A stretch of DNA of 28,656 nt. It comes from Hellea sp964576765. Lineage in GTDB: Bacteria; Pseudomonadota; Alphaproteobacteria; Caulobacterales; Maricaulaceae. Below, piece after piece: positions 8,268 to 16,327 of the stretch. The stretch covers positions 1 to 28,656 of the forward strand of contig CAZNWH010000019.1 in assembly GCA_964576765.1 (NCBI GenBank), written 5' to 3'. Every line of letters begins with the position of its first letter. Within the stretch, counting starts at the first letter, position 1. The notes under the pieces were generated by a model. The model worked only from the letters and a program-made list of their open reading frames with translations, did not search any database and was not told the origin of the DNA. A program made the translations under genes and the position numbers.

Positions 8268-9317
8268 ATGCCGCCCATGGAAAATGAGCAAACATCAGGC
8301 GACTGGCAGGTTCTAACCGCAACTCACGATGATATCGGTATACGGATAGATAAATGGCTAGCTGGATGGACAGATTTGTCACGAACGCGGCTTAGAAACC
8401 TTATCGAAACAGGTCATGTTAGAGCTGATGGGGATATCGTGAAATCTCCTACAAAAAAAATTAAACAGGGAGTCGAATATGCCGTGCTTGTGCCGCCCCC
8501 CGTTGACGACACACCTCTTCCCGAAAATATTCCACTAGATATTAGACATGAAGATGATGATTTGATCGTCATCAACAAACCGGCAGGTATGACTGTCCAC
8601 CCAGCTCCTGGCTCCCGATCTGCTACATTGGTCAATGCCCTGCTCTATCATTGCGCCGATAGTCTCTCAGGCATAGGCGGAGTCATGCGCCCCGGTATTG
8701 TGCACCGTATTGATAAGGACACATCAGGCCTTTTGGTTGCCGCCAAAACGGATCATGCGCATCAGTTCTTATCAAAACAGTTCGCTAAACATAGCGTAGA
8801 GCGCCGCTACATATGTCTGGCTCGTAGCGCGCCGAAACCTAGAGAAGGTCAAATCATTTCACGTCTGGCTAGAAGCCCTCATGACCGTAAAAAACAAGCT
8901 GTTGTACGAGGCACTTTAGGTGATATCGACGCCTCAGAACACGGGCGTCACGCTATTACAAATTATAAATATATCAAAGGCTTCGGACAACAAATTGGTG
9001 CTGCTCTCGGCACCCCACAAGTGAGCAGAATCGAGTGCCGTTTGGAGACAGGACGAACCCATCAAATTCGTGTCCACCTTGCCCATGTTGGATGTCCATT
9101 ACTCGGCGATCCTCTCTATGGGAAACAGCGTGCTTTTCTAACTTCTAAAAACCCAAATGAACTTGCCGTGGCACAAGCCGTCAAAGCGTTTAAACGACAA
9201 GCCTTACATGCCGCCACGCTTGGGTTCATTCATCCCAGATCAAAAGAACTCATAAAGTTTGAAATGCCGCTCCCGACTGATATGGCAAATTTAGTGCAAG
9301 TTTTAGAAAGTCTCTAA
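8268..9317 (+). CDS. rluD: RluD-type 23S rRNA pseudouridine synthase
   Basis: A 349-residue protein with an N-terminal S4 RNA-binding domain (about 23-75) and the RsuA/RluA-type catalytic domain. The family motif PGIVHRIDKDTSGLLVAAKT spans about 142-161; Asp149 in HRID is the expected nucleophilic aspartate. DDDLIVINKPAGMTVHP and GRTHQIRVHLAHVGCPLLGDPLYG are further hallmarks. RluD converts uridines 1911, 1915 and 1917 in helix 69 of 23S rRNA and affects ribosome assembly. The S4 domain and the VxVHPAPG motif favour RluD over RluA or RluC, though RluC cannot be fully excluded. The ATG at 8268 has no clear ribosome site; an ATG at codon 4 is the alternative. The stop TAA directly abuts the stop of the convergent ligase gene. 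Confidence 0.9.
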   Translation: MPPMENEQTSGDWQVLTATHDDIGIRIDKWLAGWTDLSRTRLRNLIETGHVRADGDIVKSPTKKIKQGVEYAVLVPPPVDDTPLPENIPLDIRHEDDDLIVINKPAGMTVHPAPGSRSATLVNALLYHCADSLSGIGGVMRPGIVHRIDKDTSGLLVAAKTDHAHQFLSKQFAKHSVERRYICLARSAPKPREGQIISRLARSPHDRKKQAVVRGTLGDIDASEHGRHAITNYKYIKGFGQQIGAALGTPQVSRIECRLETGRTHQIRVHLAHVGCPLLGDPLYGKQRAFLTSKNPNELAVAQAVKAFKRQALHAATLGFIHPRSKELIKFEMPLPTDMANLVQVLESL

Positions 9318-10853
9318 TTACAGCCCGATCAAGGATGGCACTGTCTTACGTAATTCGAATTTTAAAACTTTGCCCGTTCCGCCGCGCGGTAATTCTGTCA
9401 TAATATGCAAATATTTAGGTTTTTTGAAGGACGCCAACTTTCCTTCGACATGGGCTAATATGTCTTCTAAAGAGAGATTATCGTCTTTTTTAACGACAGC
9501 ACAAACACAGCCCGTCTCTCCAAATTTTTCATCCGAGACCCCAATCACGGCAACCTCTACAATTTGCGGCATTTGATATAAAAGATTTTCTATTTCCGCA
9601 GGGTAAACATTTTCACCGCCCGAAATATACATGTCTTTGACGCGGTCTTCGATATAGACGTAACCTCTTTCATTCATACGCCCAATATCACCAGATTTAA
9701 ACCAGCCATCGACAAAGGATTTCTCATTGGCTTCTGGGTTTCGCCAATAACCGGGCGTAATGGCTGCTCCTTTAAACTGAATTTCTCCGGGAACATTTGG
9801 CGCGCAAACATGCCCCCCATCATCAACAATGCGAATCGATGAGTGCATTAATGCTCGACCAGCAGAACCAATCATATGTGGTATATCTTCTTTGCGCAGC
9901 ATCGTTCCGCCCGCTGCCGTCTCGGTCATGCCATAACCTTCTTGGATAACAACACCTTTCTCAAGCCACCATTCAACCAAGGATACAGGAACAGTCTCGG
10001 CTCCGCATAGCGCCGTGACAATACGTGAAAAATCTGTTGTCTCTACCTCTGGGTGGACTTTCATCGCGTTATAAGCGGCAGGTACCATAAATAAGAGATT
10101 GATACCCAAGTCAGGGTTATTAATCGCTTTTAATGTCGCGTCCGGATCAAACATGCGCATAATAACAGCCGTGCCCCCAACAGAGAGACTCGGTAAAGCT
10201 GTTACATTCAGTCCCCCTATATGAAAGAGCGGCATATTATTGAGTGAAACCTGGTCTGGACCACTATCTGGCAGGCGAGCCGTTGACGCCGTTGTAAATT
10301 CAAGCATCCCGTGAGTGATGATGACGCCCTTAGGCATGCCTGTCGTTCCCGAGGAGTACATAAGCAAGCATTGTTCCTCGATGCTTTGGGGTTCAAATGT
10401 ATATATAGGATTTGCTTCCGCTAACCCCCGTTCATATCCGCTATCACCGCCCAAACCATCAGTATCCACCCAATGCTTTACATTAGTTAGCGCTTTGGTG
10501 GCTTCGCCAATAGGTTCAAACGGTTTATCAACTAAAATCATGGTTGTTTCTGAATCGTTCAGGATAAATGCCAACTCAGGTGGAGTAAGCCGGAAGTTCA
10601 AAGCCAGACAGATAGCGCCAATACGCCAACAGCCAAAAATGAGCTCCATGACATCTGTTGTATTCAAACATAGGAAAGCAACGCGATCGCCTTTTTTAAT
10701 ACCTTTGGATTTAAGAAAACCAGCAACCCGCGCCGCGCGTTCATGAACATCAGCATAAGTAAACTTACGATTGCTCATAAGGTCGATCATTGCGATTTTA
10801 TCTGGCGTTGTAACACTGTGATACTCAATCCAATCACGCGCATAAATCGTCAT
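9318..10853 (-). CDS. acyl-CoA synthetase (AMP-forming, ANL superfamily)
   Basis: A 511-residue ligase of the adenylate-forming family. The P-loop-like motif YSSGTTGMPKG is at 166-176, YGMTETAAGG gives the YGxTE motif, KSGDIGRMNERGYVYIEDR the hinge region, and PRGGTGK supplies the catalytic lysine (Lys495). Such enzymes activate a carboxylic acid with ATP and transfer it to CoA. The layout fits medium/long-chain or aromatic/branched acyl-CoA ligases (FadD-like), but the substrate cannot be read from sequence. AGGAGA (10859-10864) overlaps the stop codon of the acyl-CoA dehydrogenase nine bases upstream, so the two are one transcription unit and probably translated together: the ligase makes the thioester that the dehydrogenase oxidises. 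Confidence 0.93.
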   Translation of the reverse strand: MTIYARDWIEYHSVTTPDKIAMIDLMSNRKFTYADVHERAARVAGFLKSKGIKKGDRVAFLCLNTTDVMELIFGCWRIGAICLALNFRLTPPELAFILNDSETTMILVDKPFEPIGEATKALTNVKHWVDTDGLGGDSGYERGLAEANPIYTFEPQSIEEQCLLMYSSGTTGMPKGVIITHGMLEFTTASTARLPDSGPDQVSLNNMPLFHIGGLNVTALPSLSVGGTAVIMRMFDPDATLKAINNPDLGINLLFMVPAAYNAMKVHPEVETTDFSRIVTALCGAETVPVSLVEWWLEKGVVIQEGYGMTETAAGGTMLRKEDIPHMIGSAGRALMHSSIRIVDDGGHVCAPNVPGEIQFKGAAITPGYWRNPEANEKSFVDGWFKSGDIGRMNERGYVYIEDRVKDMYISGGENVYPAEIENLLYQMPQIVEVAVIGVSDEKFGETGCVCAVVKKDDNLSLEDILAHVEGKLASFKKPKYLHIMTELPRGGTGKVLKFELRKTVPSLIGL

Positions 10854-10862
10854 AAAACTCTC

Positions 10863-12005
10863 CTATAAACCCATTTGGCGAACCGCGAGATCACGCATAA
10901 TTTCTTCTGAACCACCGCCAATCGCCATCACTTTGACTTCGCGGTAGATACATTCAACGCGGTTCCCGCGAAGATAACCTGCTCCGCCTAAAATTTGCAT
11001 AGCTTCAGAAGCAACGAATTCTAAAGCCTTGGTACTAAAAAACTTAGCTTTAGAAAGCTCGGCTACGGGAATGTTCCCCTGCTCCATATTCCAACAAATC
11101 ATATTCATATAGCTTTCGACGGCATCGGTCTTGGCCGACATATCTGCAATTTTATGACGGATAACCTGATGTTTTATCAAGGGTTTACCAAATGTTTCGC
11201 GCTGCTGGGCCCACTCTATAGAATCTTCCAGCGCAGCCTTCATCATACCCAGACATCCCGCAATCAGGGCTAAGCGTTCGTTGTTAAAATTATTCATAAT
11301 AGCAATAAAGCCGTAATCTTCTTGGCCCATAAGGTTCGTGGCAGGAACCCGGCAATCATCGAAATAAAGCGTGGCTTGGTTAGAGGCCCACCAGCCCATT
11401 TTCTTGTTCAGTGGCGTACGAGAAAACCCTGGAGAATCTTTCTCAACAAAGAAGAGTGAAATCCCTGTCAGACCTTCCCCGCCTGTCCGCGCGCCTATCA
11501 CGAAATAATCTGATTCCATCCCCCCCGTGATAAAAGTTTTAGCTCCATTAATAACAAAGTGATTACCATCGCGCTTCGCTGTCGTTTTTAAACGCGCTAC
11601 ATCAGACCCGCCTCCTGGCTCTGTAATACCAAGGCTTGACCCTTTTTTGCCAAGCACAATGTCTTTGAGGACTCGGTCACGAATTTCTGGCGCTGCCAAA
11701 CGCTGTATCGGATCGAGCGAAATACCGCGCCCGCCCACAGCAGCGCCAATACCTCCATATCCGCATTTCGCCATTTCCTCTGCGGCTATGGCTCGCATAA
11801 AAGGACAATCAAATCCAAGCCCGCCATACTCCTCATCAATGCCGAAACCGAAAAAGCCAAGGGCCCCTAATTTTTCATGCAGTTCCCAAGGAACGCCTCC
11901 TGCTTCATCCCATTCATGGGCATAAGGACTGATTTCAACTTCTACAAAATTCCGAATAGTTTCGCGAAACGCAATACGCTGCTCATTGTCAAAAGGGTTT
12001 TGCAT
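10863..12005 (-). CDS. acyl-CoA dehydrogenase family protein
   Basis: A 380-residue flavoenzyme, normal length. It shows SSLGITEPGGGSD (123-135), the QRETFGKPL region (268-276) and QILGGAGYLR (337-346), the signatures of acyl-CoA dehydrogenases, which introduce an alpha-beta double bond and pass electrons to ETF. At the C-terminal site where short- and medium-chain enzymes carry the catalytic glutamate (YEGTSQ) this protein reads GGGSEE (363-368), so that base is absent. It has ERL at 243-245, where isovaleryl- and long-chain enzymes place their base (Glu243 by this reading). This favours a branched or long-chain substrate, as an inference. GGGAGGT lies immediately before the ATG. It is the first gene of a two-gene operon with the ligase, behind an operator-like repeat. 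Confidence 0.94.
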   Translation of the reverse strand: MQNPFDNEQRIAFRETIRNFVEVEISPYAHEWDEAGGVPWELHEKLGALGFFGFGIDEEYGGLGFDCPFMRAIAAEEMAKCGYGGIGAAVGGRGISLDPIQRLAAPEIRDRVLKDIVLGKKGSSLGITEPGGGSDVARLKTTAKRDGNHFVINGAKTFITGGMESDYFVIGARTGGEGLTGISLFFVEKDSPGFSRTPLNKKMGWWASNQATLYFDDCRVPATNLMGQEDYGFIAIMNNFNNERLALIAGCLGMMKAALEDSIEWAQQRETFGKPLIKHQVIRHKIADMSAKTDAVESYMNMICWNMEQGNIPVAELSKAKFFSTKALEFVASEAMQILGGAGYLRGNRVECIYREVKVMAIGGGSEEIMRDLAVRQMGL

Positions 12006-12026
12006 ACCTCCCTCAAAATATTAGAT

Positions 12027-12032
12027 ATTATA
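12027..12032 (-). promoter_or_regulatory. possible -10 box of the acyl-CoA dehydrogenase operon
   Basis: The minus strand reads a perfect TATAAT here, 21 bases before the ATG at 12005. No good -35 lies 17 bases upstream, so an activator bound at the inverted repeat 12063-12082 (about -42 to -62) may be needed. An alternative is TTGCAT (12065-12070) with CATATC (12042-12047), spaced 17. Confidence 0.35.
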
Positions 12033-12056
12033 CTTTTGGAGGATATGCCCGCTTAC

Positions 12057-12085
12057 TTAAACATATGCAACTGTTTGCATATAAT
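12057..12085 (+). promoter_or_regulatory. possible promoter of the lipoprotein-trhO unit
   Basis: TTAAAC (12057-12062) and a perfect TATAAT (12080-12085) are separated by 17 bases. The spacer and the first half of the -10 box are the inverted repeat at 12063-12082, so a protein bound there would block RNA polymerase. The transcript would start near 12092, with a leader of about 57 bases before the ATG at 12149. Confidence 0.45.
12063..12082. promoter_or_regulatory. operator-like inverted repeat, copy 2
   Basis: ATATGCAA-CTGT-TTGCATAT is a perfect 8 + 8 inverted repeat with a four-base centre. It lies between the divergent acyl-CoA dehydrogenase operon and the lipoprotein-trhO unit and matches the repeat upstream of the TonB receptor (8144-8163) in core, spacing and the flanking TAT. 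The position and symmetry indicate a binding site for a dimeric regulator acting on both directions. Confidence 0.65.
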
Positions 12086-12148
12086 TACATGGATACGAAT
12101 ATGTCATTTGAGTTTGAATGCCCTGTGACGGCAGGTTATAGGCGCAAT

Positions 12149-12622
12149 ATGAAAAATTTCATTCTCGTCTCAGTATCGATTATTACTGTCACCTCAATCT
12201 CTGCCTGCTCGACCATACCAAAAGCCGAGGAAGTTTGTACAACGGAATGGATTAGCAAGCGTACCGGCAAAGCATTGAATAATATCGAGACCAAAGCCGG
12301 GGGCTCTATTAAGGCGCTGAGTAAGGCTGCTCAAAGTTGGTCAAAAGGACGGACGCCAAACCTTTTCCAAATGCTGGCTCTCCGAAATTCGTTTAAAGGC
12401 CTTGAAAATGAATTACGAAATGGACGCGGCATGAAGGATCTAAAGACCGTAGCCTCAACCTGTAATGATCCTAAAATCATTTCCGATACGATGGGTAAAC
12501 TTCTGCGCAAACAAGACTTACCACCTAACTTGATTGATTTTATAGAAAATTTTGAGCCCTATCAACGCCTCATTACTCCAGAGCCTGACATTTTAACAAC
12601 GGCTCAATTGTTGACGAAATAG
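12149..12622 (+). CDS. small putative outer-membrane lipoprotein, unknown function
   Basis: A 157-residue protein beginning MKNFILVSVS with a short hydrophobic stretch ending in the lipobox SISAC, so Cys20 would be lipidated; Ser at +2 points to the outer membrane. An open frame extends 28 codons further upstream, but that would bury the signal peptide and run through the promoter, so I reject the longer form. The mature part is helical and basic, contains Cys30 in EEVCTTEW and one more Cys (VASTCND), and has no motif I recognise. It is probably co-transcribed with trhO 24 bases downstream. A 6 + 6 inverted repeat (AGTCCG-T-CGGACT, 12621-12633) covers its stop codon. Confidence 0.75.
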   Translation: MKNFILVSVSIITVTSISACSTIPKAEEVCTTEWISKRTGKALNNIETKAGGSIKALSKAAQSWSKGRTPNLFQMLALRNSFKGLENELRNGRGMKDLKTVASTCNDPKIISDTMGKLLRKQDLPPNLIDFIENFEPYQRLITPEPDILTTAQLLTK

Positions 12623-12646
12623 TCCGTCGGACTTAAAGGCGCAATT

Positions 12647-13561
12647 ATGTCTTACTGCGTCACAGCCCTCTATCATTTCACACGTTTGGCTGACTACGAA
12701 GAGCTCAAAATCCCATTACAAGATATGTGTGAAATGCTCGGTATAAAGGGGACCTTACTCTTGGCTCATGAAGGCATAAACGGAACGATTGCAGGTACGG
12801 ACAATGCTATTGAGCAATTACTGGCATTTTTGAAAGCTGATCCGAGATTAAAATCCCTCGAACATAAAGAGTCACGAACAGACAAAATGCCGTTCTACAG
12901 AATGAAGACACGTCTCAAGCGGGAAATCGTAACAATGGGCGTAAATGGGATCGATCCAAACAATATTGTTGGAACTTATGTTGACCCTAAGGATTGGAAC
13001 GAGTTGATCAGTGATCCGGATGTTGTTTTAATTGATACACGTAACGATTATGAAGTCGAAATAGGAACCTTCCAAGGTGCCTTAAACCCTAACACACAAA
13101 CGTTTCGAGAATTTCCTCAATGGGTTGAAAACAACCGAGACAAACTCAACAAACCCAAAGTCGCCATGTTTTGCACGGGCGGAATTCGCTGTGAAAAAGC
13201 AAGTTCTTTCATGAGGTTAAATGGATTTAATGAAGTATACCACCTAAAAGGTGGTATTTTAAAATACCTTGAAACCCAGCCAGAATCAGACAGCTTATGG
13301 GATGGAGATTGTTTTGTGTTTGATCAACGTGTAGCCGTCACACACGGGCTGGAACAAAGTGATTATGATCAATGCTATGCCTGCCGTTATCCTATCACTG
13401 AAAATGAAAAAAAATCAGCTCACTATATTAAAGGCGTTTCCTGCCACAGATGTTATGACAAAATAAGCCAAGACCAACGTGAACGTTTCGCACAACGCCA
13501 AAAACAAATTGATCTGGCAAAGACCCGAGGTGATGTACATCTTGGCCGGAAGCCTAGTTGA
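12647..13561 (+). CDS. trhO: tRNA uridine(34) hydroxylase (rhodanese-like, UPF0176)
   Basis: A 304-residue protein of the YceA/TrhO family. The N-terminal domain contains GTLLLAHEGINGTIAG (35-50). The rhodanese domain (about 110-215) has VVLIDTRNDYEVEIGTF and the active-site loop CTGGIRCEK with Cys176. A C-terminal segment with CYAC (Cys243, Cys246) and CHRC (Cys266, Cys269) looks like a zinc-binding site. TrhO performs the oxygen-dependent hydroxylation of U34 to ho5U in anticodon wobble positions, which leads on to cmo5U or mo5U. The length and motifs are full and intact. AAAGG lies about eight bases before the ATG. The last eight bases overlap the convergent membrane protein gene. Confidence 0.94.
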   Translation: MSYCVTALYHFTRLADYEELKIPLQDMCEMLGIKGTLLLAHEGINGTIAGTDNAIEQLLAFLKADPRLKSLEHKESRTDKMPFYRMKTRLKREIVTMGVNGIDPNNIVGTYVDPKDWNELISDPDVVLIDTRNDYEVEIGTFQGALNPNTQTFREFPQWVENNRDKLNKPKVAMFCTGGIRCEKASSFMRLNGFNEVYHLKGGILKYLETQPESDSLWDGDCFVFDQRVAVTHGLEQSDYDQCYACRYPITENEKKSAHYIKGVSCHRCYDKISQDQRERFAQRQKQIDLAKTRGDVHLGRKPS

Positions 13562-14276
13562 TGATCCAGCCTACACCTATCAATATCGCAAATAATATTG
13601 GCTGATGGATCATATAAATCCATAAACTACGTTTGCCAGAAAAACTGATTGCCTGCCCTAATCCGTCATCATAGCTTATCCTAGCCAATCTATCTAAAAC
13701 TGGCTTCGATTGTCTAAGCCATTGACTTAGAGCTAACCCCAAACAGGCAACGCCCAACCAAGGAAATAGCGGCACAAAATCTTCTGTATAATCCGGTAAA
13801 GACGAAATAAAATCAAAAGGCCAGCGCCGAGGAAGCCATCCAAGAAAAAATCCAGCTAAAATCGCTATTCCTATTAACGTAGTTATTTTCCAATCTGTAT
13901 TGGCCAATAAGAAAACAACACAGCTTCCCACGATCATAAAATGTAGAATACCAAAATAAATCCAGCTTTTAGAGAACATGACTAACGACATGATGGTAAT
14001 CAGCGCAGCACAAAATGTAATTTGGCCGAGGCGCTTATAAAAACTCTTATAGTTTCGTCCATTAGCTGTCGCGAGCCCCATTGAAGCTCCCATCGTAAAG
14101 ATAAAAAAAGATAAAATGACATAACGCCAATGCCGCCAACCATTACCTTCAGGTACATCCCATGACATCCAGCCAAAATACTTTAAATCATAACAAAAAT
14201 GAAAAGCGATCATCATCGCAATGGCAAATACGCGCATCGCGTCAACTAAAAAGACCCTAGGCATTTTTGTCTTCAT
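13554..14276 (-). CDS. DUF1624 / heparan-alpha-glucosaminide acetyltransferase-like membrane protein
   Basis: A 240-residue protein with about seven hydrophobic segments. The start (RVFLVDAMRVFAIAMMIAFHFCYDL, with Asp12, Arg15, His26 and Asp30) is the signature of the HGSNAT catalytic-domain family, normally D-x-x-R-G-x-A-I; here Val replaces the Gly after Arg15. YFGILHFM and the C-terminal GKRSLWIYMIHQPILF are also typical. The eukaryotic relative passes acetyl groups across a membrane through a conserved histidine, so a transmembrane acyltransferase acting on an envelope sugar is plausible. The bacterial role is not established. AAAGG sits six bases before the ATG. The gene is divergent from the glutathione transferase gene, with 45 bases between. 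Confidence 0.85.
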   Translation of the reverse strand: MKTKMPRVFLVDAMRVFAIAMMIAFHFCYDLKYFGWMSWDVPEGNGWRHWRYVILSFFIFTMGASMGLATANGRNYKSFYKRLGQITFCAALITIMSLVMFSKSWIYFGILHFMIVGSCVVFLLANTDWKITTLIGIAILAGFFLGWLPRRWPFDFISSLPDYTEDFVPLFPWLGVACLGLALSQWLRQSKPVLDRLARISYDDGLGQAISFSGKRSLWIYMIHQPILFAILIGVGWIIN

Positions 14277-14321
14277 GTTTTACCTTTAATTCTCAACTAT
14301 ATACGGACTTTAACTCTACTT

Positions 14322-14957
14322 ATGACAAAAGCCATACTCTATTCATTCCGGCGTTGCCCTTATGCCATGAGAGGCAGAATGGCCCTCTATACAAGTCAAC
14401 TTAATTATGAGCACCGAGAAGTCAGCCTGCGTGATAAACCGGTTGAAATGTTAGAAGCATCACCCAAAGGTACAGTCCCGGTATTTATACGCAAGAACGG
14501 CACAGTAATTGAGGAAAGCTTGGAGCTTTTACTTTTCGCACTTTCTCAAAACGACCCTATGGGCTGGTTAAACTGCGATCGACATACGGCCGACACCCTC
14601 ATAGCCGCCAATGATGGCTCTTTTAAACATCATTTAGACCGTTATAAATATGCAAGTCGGTACAAAGAAAATGCTACTCGAGGTGATATTGATCTGACCC
14701 ACCGTGCTGAAGCCGAAAATCACCTTAAGATTTTGGAAATACGATTAGAAGGTCAGCCATATCTGCTCGGTCAATCTCAAAGCTATGCCGATATCGCTAT
14801 TTTTCCTTTTATTCGACAATTCGCCAATACAGATTTAAGCTGGTGGAATGAAGCCCCCTACCCCAATTTGCGGAGATGGTTGACCCATCATATAACGTCT
14901 GACCTCTTCAAGACAATAATGACGAAGCATCCCCTATGGGCGACTGCAGTTATTTAA
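14322..14957 (+). CDS. glutathione S-transferase family protein
   Basis: A 211-residue protein with an N-terminal thioredoxin-like domain and a helical C-terminal domain. YSFRRCPYAMRGRMAL places Cys12 in a CPYA motif at the first helix, as in glutaredoxin-like or omega-type transferases. The cis-proline region is KGTVPVF (Pro53), followed by the glutathione-binding ES pair (Glu65, Ser66). The C-terminal domain carries YADIAIFPFIRQF, with the conserved helix-capping Asp. A cysteine at this place suggests thiol-disulfide or deglutathionylation chemistry rather than classical conjugation, as an inference. The ribosome site is weak. The next gene starts 61 bases downstream. Confidence 0.9.
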   Translation: MTKAILYSFRRCPYAMRGRMALYTSQLNYEHREVSLRDKPVEMLEASPKGTVPVFIRKNGTVIEESLELLLFALSQNDPMGWLNCDRHTADTLIAANDGSFKHHLDRYKYASRYKENATRGDIDLTHRAEAENHLKILEIRLEGQPYLLGQSQSYADIAIFPFIRQFANTDLSWWNEAPYPNLRRWLTHHITSDLFKTIMTKHPLWATAVI

Positions 14958-15018
14958 CAAATTGCCACTATTTAGACAAAGTTCACGAGTTTATGGCGCA
15001 CATAAATGCAAGGATATT

Positions 15019-16242
15019 GTGCGAAGATTTTTGATTATAACAATTGCACTTATGATTTCAGCTCTAAGTAGCTCAGCAACCGCGCAGTTAGAAGACTTCG
15101 AGGATATCCTTGAAGGTATTATCAATGGAACAAAAATTCAGGAGCAAACTCCGATTTACGGGGAACGTTCTATTGAGACCATCCCCGTAAGTATCCGATA
15201 TGATGTCCCCTCGGATTTAGATGATCACATGCTTATCTTATCAGCTTATACTCCTAATGATCCATCCGGAATAAAAAGCGAACCAAAATTACTCGGACAA
15301 ACTCAAATATTACTCAATGGATTAGAACAACCCCTACAGCTGGTTATCGCCGTCCCTGAAACTGTCACCCGCGACCTAACGTTTTCGCGCATTACCGCCG
15401 AAATTCGAGACCCTAACAATAACCGTGTTATGATAAATGAACGCGAAGGCTTATACCGCGGAACCGAACCGCCTGAGATAACCCTGATCGCTACGGGAGG
15501 ACATTTTACATCTCCGCAAATTCAACCTATTGCGAGTTTTGAAGTTGTAACGGGTGAAGTATTTTTTTCAGACAGACGACAACTCCCACGCGGAGGAAAT
15601 CTTACAATCCAATTATTAGAAAACGCCCTCGCAGGAGGTACGTCATTCACGATCGCAGCCGAAGACACAATCACAATCGACAACCAGTTACCCCCCTTTA
15701 AATTCGCAATTAACAGAGGGATTATTACGTCAAAAAAAGGCATCCCATTAACCATCAAAGCCTGGATAACGGATTGGGTAGGACGTAAAACGCATATTAT
15801 GCGGAAACCCGTTCCCTATAATGGCCCCAGAACCAGTTATAAACTAACCCTTGATGCATTAACACAAGGTCAAAACACCCGTACTGGACAAAATTTAAAT
15901 CCAGCCCTGATGGCGCAATCTGTTGTTCATGGTGAAGCTATTTTTGATCCTCAAAGAGGTGTACCCGCTGACGCTCGATTAAAAGCCACCTTAAATAAAG
16001 CAGTCGGGGCCTTCGGTGAGGATCGCGTTCTATCCCGGCAGACAATCATTTTAAACTCCAACACCAACCGTATTGACTTTTCACTCTCTACGGCGAGTAC
16101 AAATTTTGACCCTTTTATCCCCAATCCCATTCTCAAACTTGAAATTGTCGATAATCGCGGTAATGTTTTTTATGACAGCGGTGACATTATTGCCCGAGAA
16201 GGGGCGCAAACTGTTCAGCTATATAGTAGACGCAATTTTTAG
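15019..16242 (+). CDS. exported protein with three probable YbaY/YscW-like domains
   Basis: I choose the GTG at 15019-15021 because AAGGA (15010-15014) lies just upstream and the product then opens with a compact signal peptide (MRRFLIITIALMIS..., cut after ATA at residue 22), giving 407 residues. A TTG 57 bases earlier has no ribosome site. The mature protein appears to consist of three related beta-rich units: about 51-146, 176-266 and 301-401. Units two and three each open with V-x-GE-[VA]-x-F-x-x-x-R-x-x-[LV]-P and continue with alternating beta-strand patterns, as in YbaY/YscW-type lipoprotein domains. Unit one is more diverged. There is no lipobox, so the protein should be periplasmic. 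The function of such domains in alphaproteobacteria is unknown. Confidence 0.75.
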   Translation: MRRFLIITIALMISALSSSATAQLEDFEDILEGIINGTKIQEQTPIYGERSIETIPVSIRYDVPSDLDDHMLILSAYTPNDPSGIKSEPKLLGQTQILLNGLEQPLQLVIAVPETVTRDLTFSRITAEIRDPNNNRVMINEREGLYRGTEPPEITLIATGGHFTSPQIQPIASFEVVTGEVFFSDRRQLPRGGNLTIQLLENALAGGTSFTIAAEDTITIDNQLPPFKFAINRGIITSKKGIPLTIKAWITDWVGRKTHIMRKPVPYNGPRTSYKLTLDALTQGQNTRTGQNLNPALMAQSVVHGEAIFDPQRGVPADARLKATLNKAVGAFGEDRVLSRQTIILNSNTNRIDFSLSTASTNFDPFIPNPILKLEIVDNRGNVFYDSGDIIAREGAQTVQLYSRRNF

Positions 16243-16327
16243 AAGGTTTTCTCATAAATTTCACTGAAAATCTGCTTGTTTGTTTTCAAAACCCTGATTA
16301 GGCTTTCCATCGAGATAAGGGGATATT

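Noticed and set aside
12065..12148. Longer start for the lipoprotein (28 extra codons)
   Set aside because: It would place the lipobox about 48 residues in, destroy the signal peptide, and begin inside the inverted repeat and -10 box.
12621..12633. AGTCCG-T-CGGACT inverted repeat at the lipoprotein stop as a terminator
   Set aside because: Short, with no T run after it, and trhO follows 14 bases later; it may tune trhO translation but nothing more can be supported.
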